DNA of 64,000 nucleotides from Bremia lactucae (GCF_004359215.1 NC_090610.1:1962426-2026425), one strand, 5' to 3'; shown: positions 32,214 to 44,129, counted from the first letter of the stretch. Notes: a model not told the origin generated them from the letters alone. A program made the numbers and translations.

Positions 32214-32640
32214 TGTAACGGGGCACTGCCGACTTGTACTGCTTCGGTACAAGTCCACATCGCACTGCCTCAGTGCGAGTGGTGCCTCACGTCACTTCAC
32301 GTACACTAGTACGTGCAGAGGAAGTGTTCTCTTTAAAACACTTGTTTTAAAGATGGTTAAATGAAAACTATATTAATATAATTAAGTTTTTCTTGTCTAT
32401 CTACTTAATACAAACTTAATTATAAACTTATACAAAACATGTACTAAAAGTCTTATCGGTCTTTCTCTTTGCGCGCGTCCAGCGCTGACTGGACCGCGGA
32501 GAAAGTAGATATAATGGTCTATATCTACCAATGAATAAGCTTTTAGAAAATTACAATGTAAAGTAAAATTCTCCAAATATAATCTTCCTTTTAGATAATA
32601 TATTAATTAACAACATTTAAGTGTTAATTTTATGTAACGC
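32214..32640 (-). repeat. LTR type 3 (family-A LTR), truncated
   Basis: Begins TGTAACGGGGCACTGCC. The reverse complement matches the 5' LTR at 58501, which shows its termini to be a perfect TGTAACGGGG/CCCCGTTACA inverted pair. The far end is lost after ATGTAACGC at 32640. Confidence 0.8.
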
Positions 32641-32683
32641 TATCTCAGCAACTGAGTAAAGATTGGCTTCAAACTTTTGAGCG

Positions 32684-33095
32684 ATGTCCGGAACGTCACG
32701 AAATACGGAGGAGCGAGGTTCAATGTATTTTTCTCGGGGGAAGTGCGCAACCAGCGAACCCGGTAGCGGCGCGCGATCGGAATCGCGCGCTCCCCATGTG
32801 CCGTTTGACCAGACGGACTCGGTGGATCCGAATGATCAACAATTAGATCAACAATCCAGCGGATTATCCTGCAGCATCCACAAGGGGAGGGCGTGATGGT
32901 ACTGCGTTCGTTCTGTTCGCCCAAGACGAAGAGGACGTCGCGACAAACCGGGCTGCTGACGCTCAGCTCGAAGTGGAGAAAGCGTCGGAGCGCGCTACGC
33001 GAGCAGTGCGGACGGCGGCCAAGATTCGTCAATCGAATCGCGAGCTGCTTGAGCGTGTAAGAATGCTGGAGCGCCATATCGTCGATTACCCGTGA
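32684..33095 (+). CDS. Antisense-type ORF with coiled-coil C-terminus
   Basis: Frame 32684-32896 starts MSGTSRNTEERGSMYF; a one-base shift near 32893 leads into a frame reading DGTAFVLFAQDEEDVATN, then a long heptad-like helix (QLEVEKASERATRAVRTAAK, QSNRELLERVRMLERHIVD) and a stop at 33093. It lies between an LTR and the tail of a minus-strand integrase and points at it. No family recognised; the coiled coil is the only firm feature. Confidence 0.5.
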
Positions 33096-33150
33096 GCGCA
33101 ACCTTGCCTGGTGTCGGCTGAGCGTCAGGCCTGCCGAAATGGACGCTCGA

Positions 33151-33850
33151 TTAAAGCGCCACGGACTGAGCATGCTGAATAGACTCGGGAATCGAGGCTG
33201 GAAGATACGCCCTCAGTCGCAGGGACGTGGGAATGTCGAGAGTGTAGGCTTCTCCAATCCTTTTGAGTACCTTAAATGGTTCAATAGATCTTGGAGTGAG
33301 TTTACTCGCTCCCAAGTTTGTTACTGCTGTGTCTCTTATGCCTTCGGTCGACAGGAGCAAACGATCTCCTGGCTCATATAATTCGTGTTCTTTCTTCCAC
33401 ATTTGCCTGCGTTCTCTTTTTGTTTGTCCACAGATGTATGAAGTGGATCCTGGACAAGCCGGGTTAATGACTGCCGCTGCAGCATGAAGTCGCTAACAGC
33501 GAAGTCATCGATCGGACGCGCCGATGATCGCGCCGAGTAATTAGCCGCATTAGGCAGAGCCACGGACGTCTAAGCCCTCGATGACGGATCAATCAATGTC
33601 TGCAAAATACACTTTGCCAAGGTTGACGCCACTTTGAATCTGCTGCCGCACCTGCGACCGTGTGACCACATTAGCGCTGGTCACGGCGTCAGCTGCACTC
33701 GATAATTTTGGATGCTCGAAATCGGCTCTATCCCCCTCCAGGTAGAGCCAAGAAATGCCGTGGGACTACCCACGACAAGAAGAGCGGGAACGCGAGGGTG
33801 GCGCGATTATAAAAAAAAGAAACGCTTCAACCCGTTGACACGTGTTTGCG
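33151..33850 (-). pseudogene. Integrase C-terminus of a further Gypsy element
   Basis: The frame 33402-33151 has the SH3-like module (LYEPGDRLLLS, PFKVLKRIGEAYTLDIPTSL), and 33563-33336 the helical part before it. A zinc-region scrap (TCQRVEA) is at about 33830. It ends 56 bases from the stop of the plus-strand coiled-coil ORF. Confidence 0.7.
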
Positions 33851-34960
33851 TTGTTGATCGGGAACTCAGCAAGCTTTAGAAAAGAATCCAAATGGTAAGC
33901 GATGTCGCGTAGCTCCGGCATCAGGTCGTTTTGATACATATGGATTTACACACTACGCTGAAGGACAAGTCTTGGATTCGGGAGCGCAAAGTAAAAGCGC
34001 TCTATTTGAACGGAGCGGACTTTGCGAGGAGCAGACGTACCTTGGCGACACAAAAAGTCTTGACTGGCTATAGAATGTTATCATATGGGTTTCGGCCAAC
34101 TGCGATATGGCTACTCTGTCTGTGGCGAAGCGCCGGCACTGTGGGTCCGTTTGCGTCGCCATCCTTTACAGCTTCTCATCGCTCGTATTTCGTGCACATG
34201 AACGGGTGGCATTAATTGCGTACTCTGCACACACAAGTCCACCGACATCATGCCTAAGTACTCAGCGGAGACGGTCCATCGCTGTCTCACTCCGATACGG
34301 GTCGGTTGGCGGGGTGACACCGGTCACAGCGATATCGGCTCGCGATACCGCTGCTGCCATGACCAGCAGGAATCCGGTCCACTTTGACGCTTATTCGGCA
34401 TTCACGCGCGTTGTACACCTTTCGGCTTGAAATCGTATATGGAAGCCGCAGCGACAAAAACTTAAGCGGTTGATCTGAACAGCGGCGCGAGGAAGGGGTA
34501 CGTATTCTCGATTAGACTACGGTGTCTAGCTTTCAAGTGAGTTTCGAAGCACGGAATTGGGCCAATCGTGTTCCTAACCCCGAGCGTTCGAATCGCCTAC
34601 CGGCGATAGCAAGTCATGCATTCTGGAGCTGCCGGGAAGCAAGCATGCTTAAGGTTCTGCCGATGCCGCTATCAATATTACTGAATACGGGGGTGGGCTT
34701 ATACTGTGCCCGAAAAGCAGAAGCCAGCGGCTATTTGCCCCTGTATGTCATTGAAGATTGTGAGCTCGTGTTTTTTTTAACTTCAGACCTATCACCCTCT
34801 GTAAGCGTTCGCTATAAAAAGCAACCTACCACTAAAACTTACAAACATTCAAGAACAGCGAGGAATCGGATTGACTGTCTTCTCTCACGTGGGCGACTAA
34901 GGAGACCTCACCTAATGAACTTGTTGGTGAAGTCGAGCGACATCACGGAAGCGGTTGCCC
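33851..34960. other. Unassigned, probably decayed repeat
   Basis: Several overlapping frames of 60-150 codons on both strands (longest 34522-34986 plus, 154 codons) with no recognisable domain. Nothing else supports a gene. Confidence 0.35.
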
Positions 34961-34961
34961 G

Positions 34962-35020
34962 TCTTCTCGTGCGCACTGTGTATTAGGAAGTACGTTTAAT
35001 ACACAGTGCGCACGAGAAGA
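34962..35020. repeat. 24-bp perfect inverted repeat at an LTR edge
   Basis: Arms 34962-34985 and 34997-35020 are complementary around an 11-base loop. They carry the GTGCGCAC segment seen inside type-1 LTRs. Confidence 0.9.
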
Positions 35021-35325
35021 AGAGTAGACAAATTTAAATTTTATTTAATTAAACATAAATCTTTTTACACAATGATTACATGCCATCTCTGTAAATGTGC
35101 ATCCCTACATGGCGTGATATTTATTTTAAATGCCACAACTCGCAGGAATGACGTCAGACGTCATCGCCTTTATTGTGGTTACACCTTTCTTGCATCACAT
35201 ACACAAGGGTGGATCACTATGTGAACCTCACCCGAGTAACAGGTCAAATAACTTCACACGAATTATTTGACCTCCCCGTTTAGTGTATCTAACGGGCGTG
35301 TAACGTAAGGCAAAAGCATGTTACA
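35021..35325 (-). repeat. LTR type-1 fragment, reverse orientation
   Basis: Contains ATACACAAGGGTGGATCAC and GTGAACCTCACCC, matching 44660-44800, and ends near ATGTTACA at 35325. Confidence 0.65.
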
Positions 35326-35330
35326 CTCTT

Positions 35331-35513
35331 CAAATCAAGCCCCACCTGGCGCAGCTATTTCGAGAGGTAAGAGCCTTAGCAGACAGCATCGAAGTACCCA
35401 GTTGGGCAAATGTTTATCGCAACTTTAACAAAATGACGGATCGACAGGTTAGTATCGCTATGTGTAAGGATGTTTCCAATCAACTGCAGGCCACTATGCG
35501 CGTAGTGTTATGA
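35331..35513 (+). other. Unrecognised coding-like fragment
   Basis: A 60-codon open stretch (HLAQLFREVRALADSIEVPS, then WANVYRNFNKMTD) with normal protein composition but no start and no recognisable family. Decayed sequence follows. It may be a host gene fragment or element-borne. Confidence 0.25.
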
Positions 35514-36760
35514 CGGACGCTGCGGCCTTCCTCGACAATGATGTTATACACTGGCAAGAGGCTTCTCAAGCCAAACACTAAGAACTACAGCAAGGCCCCA
35601 CGAGGACCGCGAGGGACTATGCGCAATGCGGCCCGGCTGTCGGGGGACCAATTTGCCTAGATAATAAAGTAGAAGTAGCAACAGTAACTTTGTTGCCAGT
35701 CGATAGGATATAGCAAGTCGTACGCGTACCTAATATACATCACCTTTTCACTTCTTGTGTTGCTACATTTTTACTTATTGAGCCACTCCAGCTAGTTGAC
35801 TGACCTAGAAAGCACCTGATCTCTCTTAAACCGATATATGTCGTCTTCTTAATTTGCTTTAGGGAAATGGCTTCAAGGACACCACAGCAACTAATAAGTT
35901 GCCCAAAATTTCACAGCAATTTCGTCTTCACGTTGCCAATATCTATTAAGAAGGCCTAATATTTTCCGGCCTAAAAATGGCGTTGAAGCCATAGCAATGT
36001 CATAAAAGTTGTTGTGTCATTCGCCTTATGTACCGCTATGCTTCGTTGATAAAGATACTTGTTGACAGAAATATGTTTAAGGCAAAAACTGCAAATACTC
36101 TATGTTCATTCAGCCTAGAAAGTATCACTGGCTGAGATAAAATATGGAACCGCCACTAACATTATTGATCCGCTATTGTATCCTCTATCTAATATGCAGC
36201 ATTCATCACTTCGAATACAGAGAACATCCTATTGACGGTGCTACATGCCGCTTTGTGAATGAAAAGATGACGAAGTCCTTACACGGCCAGTATAACAAAG
36301 TGTCCCGTTTATTTCCTATAAGAGTAATTATAACTATTATTTTCTATAGAGAAAATAATGAAGAAGCGAAAATTAATATCATTTGATAATTTTACTTTAT
36401 ATTTCCCATATCGCGATATTAGGTAATATTGAATCAACAAGACAACAGTTCCGTTGATTGGTTGATTTAAGTTTCTATCCACCCCACCAATCGCTGCTAG
36501 ATGAACGAACGAGCAGTGCGCAAGGGCTCGCAATACATAGTTTGATATTACAATACTAAAGTCAGAAGATACGAAGATCGTTACGTGGGAACTTAATAAA
36601 TTGAATACAGTTTTACCTTTTCTCTATACTAAACCTTTAGTATTGACCTTCAGTAACGTAAAGTATTCAACGACACCTCACCTTCATAACTATCAGTAAA
36701 TGTTTGCAGAGGTGTTGAGAGAGCAGGGTGCTCATTAGTTGAAGCTATTGAGATATCAGC
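35514..36760. other. AT-rich unassigned sequence
   Basis: No coding region, RNA or repeat recognised over about 1.2 kb; small frames only. Confidence 0.5.
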
Positions 36761-36769
36761 ATTAACATG

Positions 36770-37026
36770 CTGCTAGCTGGCCGACGCATTCGCGTCGACC
36801 CGAAAGCTTGAGGATTGATATCTCCAATGCAAGACAGTTGGGTGATTCCTTGCTAAGATAATTCGTCGAATTAGACGATGCCATTAAAGATCGCCGCATC
36901 AATGTCGATGCAATCAAAGTGAAATATGGTATGTTCAACTTTGCTGAACGTGCCACATCTTGGGCCCTATATGGCTCAAGCTTCACGATCCATTTGTGTT
37001 TGGGTCGTATGAGATCTTCAAGACCC
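36770..37026 (+). pseudogene. Gag N-terminal fragment (family-A type)
   Basis: One plus-strand frame reads FVELDDAIKDRRINVDAIKV, then FAERATSWALYG, the segment seen in family-A gag (FVELDDAIKARHIVDEQ). It is cut at 37027 by an LTR starting TGTAACGGAGC. Confidence 0.65.
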
Positions 37027-37470
37027 GTGTAACGGAGCTACCTTGCTCCTTAAGTCAGAGAAAGACTTATAGACACTTAGTTCTATAGAACTAGTAGTTT
37101 GACAGCTCAGTGAGTCGTACAAGCTTTTAAGCTTAGTGAAACCCAGTTCAAGGAATTCAGGGGTTCGTAGAGCCAAGTGGCAACTAGTGCCCGATAGTAT
37201 ATACCTTAGAAAGGATTGTTTTTGGTCAAAGATCAATTCGCAAGCCTTAGGAAGGCTATAACGGACTAAAGTTGCCCTATGTTTCACAATCCCCGTTATA
37301 TACACTTCGTGTACTTAAGGGGATGGTCAATTACTTAAGTGAAGTTATTAGTTCCAGTAGACAAGTGCGCAATTGGAGCCGGATTACCGCTCCCGTGACG
37401 TCATTGAAAAAAAAGGTTTCTAGTTCGTTGGGTGGGGTCGCTTAGGCGCCCAGAGCACTTAGCGTTGGGA
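37027..37470 (+). repeat. Two abutting LTR fragments (family-B type, then type 1)
   Basis: 37027-37257 matches the first half of the family-B LTR (TGTAACGGAGCTACCTTGCTCC). At 37258 type-1 LTR sequence takes over (TAACGGACTAAAGTTGCCC) with an internal deletion, ending near 37450. Confidence 0.7.
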
Positions 37471-37497
37471 CTTGGTGAGTAAGCCCTGACCAGGCTC

Positions 37498-39840
37498 TTG
37501 GGCAGTTATCCGAGCAACATGTTGCTCAATTGGAACAGTTTGAGGTGTTCGTGCTCGGACAGCGAAGAGCCGCGTCCGAGACAGAGAGCCATACTGCTGT
37601 GGAGTCCGTCACTCAGTCTCAGGATAAGTTTAGACGAGAGCAAGCTCGGAGCGAGGCTATCAACAGGACTGTTGAGATGCTCTCCGCCCGGCCGCATCAG
37701 CCGAGGCCCATTCCAATGAACCACCCAGAGCCGCCAACTCTAAATCAGTTGCATGATGCCTATTAAATAACAGATTCCCACTCTTACTGATAGTGAATAT
37801 AGTTAACATACAAACTAACTTATGCAAAATAAACAATTAATGAAGTGTTGTGAGGCTAGTGTTTCGTGGCCCTGTAAGTGGCGTTGGGTTACGTCGTCAC
37901 GTTTAATGTACTCAATTTTGTTGGATTTAGATTGCCCCGCCCAAGCTTGATGGAACTGCAGCGCACACGATTGTTCACCGGCTGTTAGCCGTGGAGCAAT
38001 GCGGTGTCGCGCAGCTTATCGAGGACGACACACGGATAGTGTCGTACGCCATATCGCATTTGCGCGGTGTGGACCTCAGAGTGGGCTTACTCGGCGCTTA
38101 TGGCGGACGTCAAGGCGTTCCCATCATAAGCGATCTTTAAGGCAAAGATTCGCGCCATGCATCAGCCGTCGAACGACAACGTGTTGCTTCAGGCGCACTA
38201 CTTTCATCGCGAAGCGATCCCTGCAAAAATATGTGCATGAGATGCGCTCGCTGTAGGCGTTTATTCGTGAGGGTGTGATACTGGAACACATAAAGATGCC
38301 CACGTATGCCCTCCTGACGCGGACTCTCAAGCTACCCCTAGGTTCGGAGTTATCAAACAAATGGGTAGCATAGTCCCTGAGGTCTCGAAATTTGGGACCT
38401 CAATTCTGCTGGTCTATAGAGCTCGAGTACGAGGCTATGACCATGTGATGACCCTTCTCGCGGATTCGGGTGCATTACAGAATTTTGAAAAACTCGCGGC
38501 TTTAATAAAGAGAGGGGAAGCGTTTGAGTCGCTTTGCCAGGATGGCAAGCGAAAAGAGGCGACCGTTCGTTTAGCGAACGGCGCGCTCGTAAAGTCTGAG
38601 GAGTTCAAGTGGAACTCGCCTTCAGGTTAAATGATTTCTCTTGTAAAGAGAAGCTCACAGTGCTTAGTATGGAGGGTCCGTATGATCTCATTCTAGGCAT
38701 GTCATGGTTGGCAAAACACCAACCATGGATAGACTGGCGTACACGCACAGTTGCTAACTCTACGCAGGACACCGGAACGAATGTGCTTCTGTGAGAGGCA
38801 TATACAACTGATGTCGTGTCAGACGCAGTCGAGGGTGCGTTGAGGAGATGACAAACGTCATCAGGTCCTACCCAGAGCCTAAAGTCTGGTGTAGTAGAAA
38901 TTGTACCGACGAGAAGTCAGGTGACACAAAGTCCTACCCAGCTCGAAGAGACTGGTGTATAGTCATGCATCCGAATGCCCTGCACAGATGTGGCAGTAGA
39001 CAGGGAGCTGACAGGAAGTCATGCGTCGCATGAACCGGCACAGTGCCTAGCCTCGTGCGGCTGGAAGGGATACGTTAGCCAGGAGAGGCACCCGCTTCCG
39101 AGCTAAAGGTCGTGAGTACTCGGAGAACGAGTTCCCGACAGATAAGGACGATCAAAGGCACGTCAAAACGAGTGAGCTTCGGTCGGTCCAAATAATAAAG
39201 AGGACGGGCCATCGAACGAAGTGTTCGAGGCCGTCGAAGACAATACAGCGGAGGCATTCTCAGTTGAGGTGCTCCGGCAAGTCTTTGAATCTGCCGAGGA
39301 GATAGTAAATCTCCCGGAGATGTCGTGGGATCTGTTCCTTGCCGAGTTAAAGGAAGGAAAGATCCACGAAATAGTCACACCAGTTCCATAAGAGAACTTG
39401 GTGGACTGCTGCTCGTCGTCCACAATGGACGAGAGCGTCCTAGAAACGGACAAAAAGAAGCGGTACGCTGCTCAAGGCTGGGATGCCTTGAGAGACAGTC
39501 CGTTCTTTGAGGTTCTGTGGAAACATCGTGATGTGTTCCCAGAAGAAGTGCCGAGCCGCCTACCAGCAGATAGGGGCATCGGGCACGAGATAGACCTCGA
39601 ACCTGGCACCAAGTATTGTGTGACCAGGCAATGGCCGTTGCCGAAAGAACAAGTCGATTATATCGATGAGTTCTTCGACAAACGAGCCAAGGCGGGACAT
39701 GTGCGTGAGAGCAAATCGCCTCACTGCAGCCCGACCTTTTGTGTGCGTAAAGCCACAGGTGGATGGCGCGTGGTTCATGCTTATAATAAGCTGAACACGG
39801 CGACCATACCGGCGCAAACGCCAATCCCGCGGAAAGATGT
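37498..39840 (+). mobile_element. Ty3/Gypsy family D, copy A (gag-protease-RT start)
   Basis: Gag N-terminus 37530-37766 (QAR SEAINRTVEMLSARPHQ), interrupted by about 200 bases absent from copy B, then gag pieces 37930-38360 (LLAVEQCG, QLIEDD). Protease at 38361-38794 in two frames (VMTLLADSGALQNF; the active site D-S-G is kept; YDLILGMSWLAKHQPWIDW). RT start 39398-39840 (GTKYCVTRQWPLPKEQ, SPTFCVRKATGGWRVVHAYN) is cut at the single N at 39841. Confidence 0.8.
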
Positions 39841-39841
39841 N
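39841..39841. other. Single N: assembly join between two family-D copies
   Basis: Directly before it RT reads QTPIPRKD; directly after it the sequence is gag (AQSEALNRTVEMLSARP), the same gag position as 37650 in copy A. A one-base N here looks like a placeholder for missing sequence. Confidence 0.8.
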
Positions 39842-42500
39842 GCTCAGAGCGAGGCTCTCAACAGAACTGTTGAGATGCTCTCTGCCCGGCCGTACTAGCC
39901 GAGGCCCATTCGAATGGACCCGCCCAAGACCGATGGAACTGCAGCGCACACGATTGTCCACTGGTTTTTAGCCGTGGAGCAATGCGGTGACGCGCAGCTC
40001 ATCGAGGACGACAGCCGGATGGTGTCGTACGCCTTGTCGCATCTGCGCGATAAGGCTTCAGATTGGGCTTACTCGGCGCTTATGGCGGACATAAAGGCGT
40101 TCCCTACAGTGGCGATCTTTAAAGGAAAGATTCACCCCATGCACCAGTCGCCGAACAACGAAGTTTTGCTTCAGGCGCGCTTCTTTGGAGCGTGACAGTC
40201 AAAGCGAACTCTACAAGAGTATGTGCAGGAAATGCGATCGCTGTCGCCCCATTAGCGTAGGTCCATCTCCGGAGCACATTAAAGTACCCACGCTTATAAA
40301 CAAACAACGGCATGCCCCATCGCGACAGGCCCAAATCAGAAAGGTTCCGTCGACGATGGAAGAGGCAATCCAAATTGCCTTGGTTGAGGATCACTCCTAC
40401 ACCAGTGCCTCGGCGACTGCTTGGTATAAACCGTCGGCCGAGAGGTCAGAAAGTGCCTCGGCGACTGCTTGGTATAAGCCGTCGGCCGAGAGGTCAGATG
40501 CCACTCCCATGGAGTTGGGCGATGCAGACGTTGTCTGTTACAAATACGGCAAGCGCGGCCATATGATGGCTCGCTGCTATGCCAGGGATCCTGCTGGGGC
40601 AGAAATTGCCCAGCAAGAGGATTACCTTCCCAAAGGGCGATGGCAAGAGCCCGCGTGCGAGACGCACGAGTTCTGCCTCGACCACTGAGAGGTCGGGAAA
40701 TGCAGGATCGTAGTAGGGGCCGGATGCCCTTAAGTTCAGAGTTATGGAACAAACGGGTAGCATAGTCCCTGAGGTCTCAAAATTTCGGACCTCAACCCTG
40801 CAAATCTATAGCGCTCAAGTACGAGGCTATGACCAGGTGATGACCCTCCTCGTGGATTCGGGTACATCACAAAATTTTGTAAAACTCGCGGCTCTAAGAA
40901 AGTGACCGCCGATGTTTGAGTCGCTTTGCCAGGATGGCAAGCGAGAAGAGGTGACCGTTCGTTCTGCGAACGGCGCACTCGTTAAGTCTGAGGGAGTTCA
41001 GATAGAACTCGCCTTCAGCTTTAGTGACTTCTCTTGTAAAGAGAAGTTGACAATGCTAGGTATGAAGGGTCCGTACGACCTCATCCTAGGCATGCCGTGG
41101 TTGGCAAAACACTAACCATGATTAGACTGGCGTACACGCACAGTTGCGAACTCTACGCAGGACACCAGAAAGTTTGTGCTCCTACGAGAGGCGTATGCAA
41201 CTGATGTCGTGTCGAACATAGTTGACAGTGCGTTGACGGGATGTCAAACGTCACCAATTCCAACCCAGCTCGTAAAGACTCGGGTAGTGAAAGGGCAATG
41301 ACAAGCAGTCATGTGTCCCATAGACCTGCACAGAGCAGAGAGTCTGTGGCAGTAGACGGCGAGCTGACAGAAATTCAAGCTTCGCATGAACCGGCGCAGT
41401 GCCTAGAGCCTGGTGCGGTTGGAAGAGGTGCGTTAGCCAGGAGAGCAACGACACCCACTTCCCAGTCAAAGGTCGTGGTGACTCGAAGAACGAGTACCCG
41501 ACAGATTAGGACGATCAAAGGCATGTCCAAATGAGTGACCTTTGGATCAGTTCCTATTAAAGAGGACGGGCCTTCGAACGAGGTGTTCGAGGCCGTCAAA
41601 GACGAAATTGCGGAGGCATCCTTAGTTATGGTGCTCCGGCAAGTCTTTTTATCTGCCGAGGAGATAGTAAATCTCCCGGAGATGTCGTGAGATCTGTTCT
41701 TGCCGAATTAAAGAAAAGAAAGATCCACGAAATAGTCACACAAGTTCCAGAAAAGAACTTGGTGGACTGTTGCTCGTCGTCCACAATGGACGAGAGCGTC
41801 CTAAAAAACGGACAAAAAGAAAGGGTTCGCTGCTCAAGGCTGGGATGCCTTGAGAGACCGTCCATTCTTTGAAGTTCTGTGGAAACATCGCTATGCGCTC
41901 CCAGAAGAAGTGCCGAGCCGCCTACCAGCAGATAGGGGCATCGGGCACGAGACAGACCTCGAACCTGGCACCAAGTATTGTGTGACCACGCAATGGCCGT
42001 TGCCGAAAGAACAAGTCGATTATATCGATGAGTTCTTCGACAAGCGAGCCAAGGCGAAACATGTGCGTAAGAGCAAATCGCCTCAGTGCAGCCCGACCTT
42101 TTGCGTGCGTAAAGCCACAGGTGGATGGCGCGCGGTTAAAGCTTACAATAAGCTGAACACGGCCATTATTCCGGCGCGGAAAGATGTTTTGTTGAACTCC
42201 ATAGGAAATTCAACTATCTTTTCCGTGTTGGATATAAAGAGCGGCTTCTATCAGGTACTCATGAGAGTCCGATGTAGCCAGATTGGTAGTGAGCACCCCA
42301 AGTGGTATGATTTGGGAGTGACTTGTGATGCCCCAACGTCTAAAAAACGGACCAGCGACATTCAACCGAGTGGTCGCTCACATGATGCGTCAGCACCGTG
42401 CCTACGCGCCGTATTACTTTGACGATGCATTTATTCATAGTAGGGCCGAGGACGGGCTGAGCGAAACAAGGTCACCGAAGAGTCATCTAGACGCTGTGTT
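39842..42500 (+). mobile_element. Ty3/Gypsy family D, copy B (gag-protease-RT)
   Basis: Gag 39842-40690 in frames 39914-40195 and 40185-40688, with a degenerate zinc knuckle (CYKYGKRGHMMARC; second Cys is Tyr). Protease around 40830-41115 (MTLLVDSGTSQNF, YDLILGMPWLAKH). RT 41850-42500 (GTKYCVTTQWPLPKEQ, FCVRKATGGWRAVKAYN, active site YFDDAFIHSRA). The RNase H and integrase are missing: RT is followed at about 42510 by the end of a family-B integrase. Confidence 0.8.
40404..40499. repeat. 48-bp tandem duplication in family-D gag
   Basis: Two units (40404-40451, 40452-40499) differing at about one base, each encoding SASATAWYKPSAERSE/D in frame, just before the zinc knuckle. Confidence 0.92.
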
Positions 42501-42509
42501 GAAAACTCT

Positions 42510-44113
42510 GGACCACACCCCGTTGTATGTCAGCTTGTAAAAGTCCGTCATGGCGGTCCCCGAGATACCTGCTCTGAGTGCTCTACGTCAGCTTGCTTAA
42601 GCCATGTCGAGACCCCACATGGACTTAAAGGCGCTTGCGCCGAGACAGGCGGTCGTGCCGCAGATTGCTGCGTCCTCACCAGGATGTTCAGCTGGCCCTC
42701 TAAACGACGCTGTTGATGTTCCAACGTTGAAAGACGATTTTGGACCGCGCCAAAAGAGCCATCAATACGAGCAAAGCCCTCGCGAAGAAGGCGCACCTTG
42801 TGCTCTAGAGCATCAAATCATTCCACCGAGATTTCGCCCCCCCCCTCCCGCGTTGCTCGATCAGCGAGGGAACATTCGGATTCACGTAGAGAAGCTTCTA
42901 AAGCGACGTCGTTGCAAGGGCTGATGCCAGTATCTGTTGAAGTGGATAGGGTACTCCTCTTCAGAAAACTCTTCGGAGGTTGAGGTTCCTCTTCGGCAAG
43001 GTTGCCCGTACACCGTTAATGTTTTTGATCCCACGCTCAGGGTCGACTTGTGCCAAACGACGCTTCCACCAATAAACGTGGGAACATGTGGATCTATAGC
43101 CCCAACGCGGCTTCGATCCATGGTTGCACCGGCAACCGAAGCACAAAAATTGACTAGGCTTCTCCTCGTTTTGAGGCATAAACGTCGAACGTAATTGGCC
43201 TTTGGCCATAAGCTTGGCGAAATCGAAGCGGAGCTTCTGTTCCAAACAACCATCAGCCACATCCGAAAATTCTCTCATCGACCAAATGTTGCGGAGACGG
43301 CGGGCCTGATGAACCCAGTTCTCAAACGAAGCATCATCTATGCTATTTGATTCGTTTGGAAAGAGATCGATCGGAATTTCTCTCATTGATGTCATCTAAG
43401 CCCCACGGGCCTGATCACACCAACGCGTCAAATACTGACCTTGCGTCATTATTTTGGGCGTAAGATACTGCTCATGAAGAGCGTCGCGAGCAGTGAGCTC
43501 CTCCGGCGTCCTCGTCTTGGATCCGGAGGTCCAGATGGTCAAGCTGCGACCCGTACCATTTTTGAGGCCTTCTTCGGCACTAAGTGGAGTTAATCGATAT
43601 TCGCAGGGAGATTTTGCTTTAGCAAGATCTGCGGCTTGACGACGAGCTTGTTCCTCCACGAGGATTGCGTGCTCTTGCTCTTCATCGAGCGGTTTCGTAA
43701 CTATGTTGGACTTAGAGTCCGAAGTCCTGCGCAGTGCAGCTATCACATCCGCGGCACCACGTTCTAGGAAGGGATTTGAGGCCGAGATTCGTCCACAAAG
43801 AACGACGCTCTTTCCCCTCACCCTCTGATGGAGATTGACTTACAAAGTCGACCATTTCTTCATCGTCGAGGAAGAAGCTAAGAATCTGTGACTCACGCTT
43901 GATATTCATGAGACAAAAGAATGCCAAACACAAGCAAACGCTTATCTGTTTATATTCCAACCTTAACGAGGAAATGAAGAGAATGTTGACTAAGTGTCAA
44001 CAGTCTGATCGGGAGGATATGGGGCACACTTCAATTGGTGAACCGTTGTGTGGTACATTGACTTTGTGGGTAAAATACAAATACCCTTTTATTCTATTTA
44101 AAATAGTGAATCA
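42510..44113 (+). mobile_element. Family B copy 2, 3' end only
   Basis: Plus-strand integrase end (LKALAPRQAVVP, 42625 onwards), linker, chromodomain (IHVEKLLKRRRCKG, a TGA, then QYLLKWIGYSSSENSSE, to about 43030), the antisense ORF on the minus strand (43960-42548), a purine-rich tract at about 44008-44017 (GATCGGGAGG) and the first 95 bases of the LTR (44018-44113), cut by a type-1 LTR. Confidence 0.85.
42548..43960 (-). pseudogene. Antisense additional ORF of family B, second copy
   Basis: Homologous over its whole length to the plus-strand ORF at 22025-23319. Pieces: 43960-43712 (MNIKRESQILSFFLDDEE), 43821-43396 (NPFLERGAADVIAALRR, CEYRLTPLSAEE), 43395-42961 (MTSMREIPIDLFPNES, ENWVHQARRLRNIWSMRE) and 42796-42548 (MRLLREGFARIDGSFGAV, then QNRLSTLEHQQ). 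The second and third pieces are in the same frame, separated only by one TAG, so they were one ORF. Between 43030 and 42900 the homologous phase has one TAA but otherwise keeps NLAEEEPQPPKSFLKRSTLS. Confidence 0.6.
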
Positions 44114-44129
44114 CTAATATATGATGCAC

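Noticed and set aside
35331..35513. Possible fragment of a secreted effector gene (WY-like helix)
   Set aside because: No signal peptide, RXLR or other defining motif is visible in 60 codons, so only an unrecognised coding-like fragment is reported.
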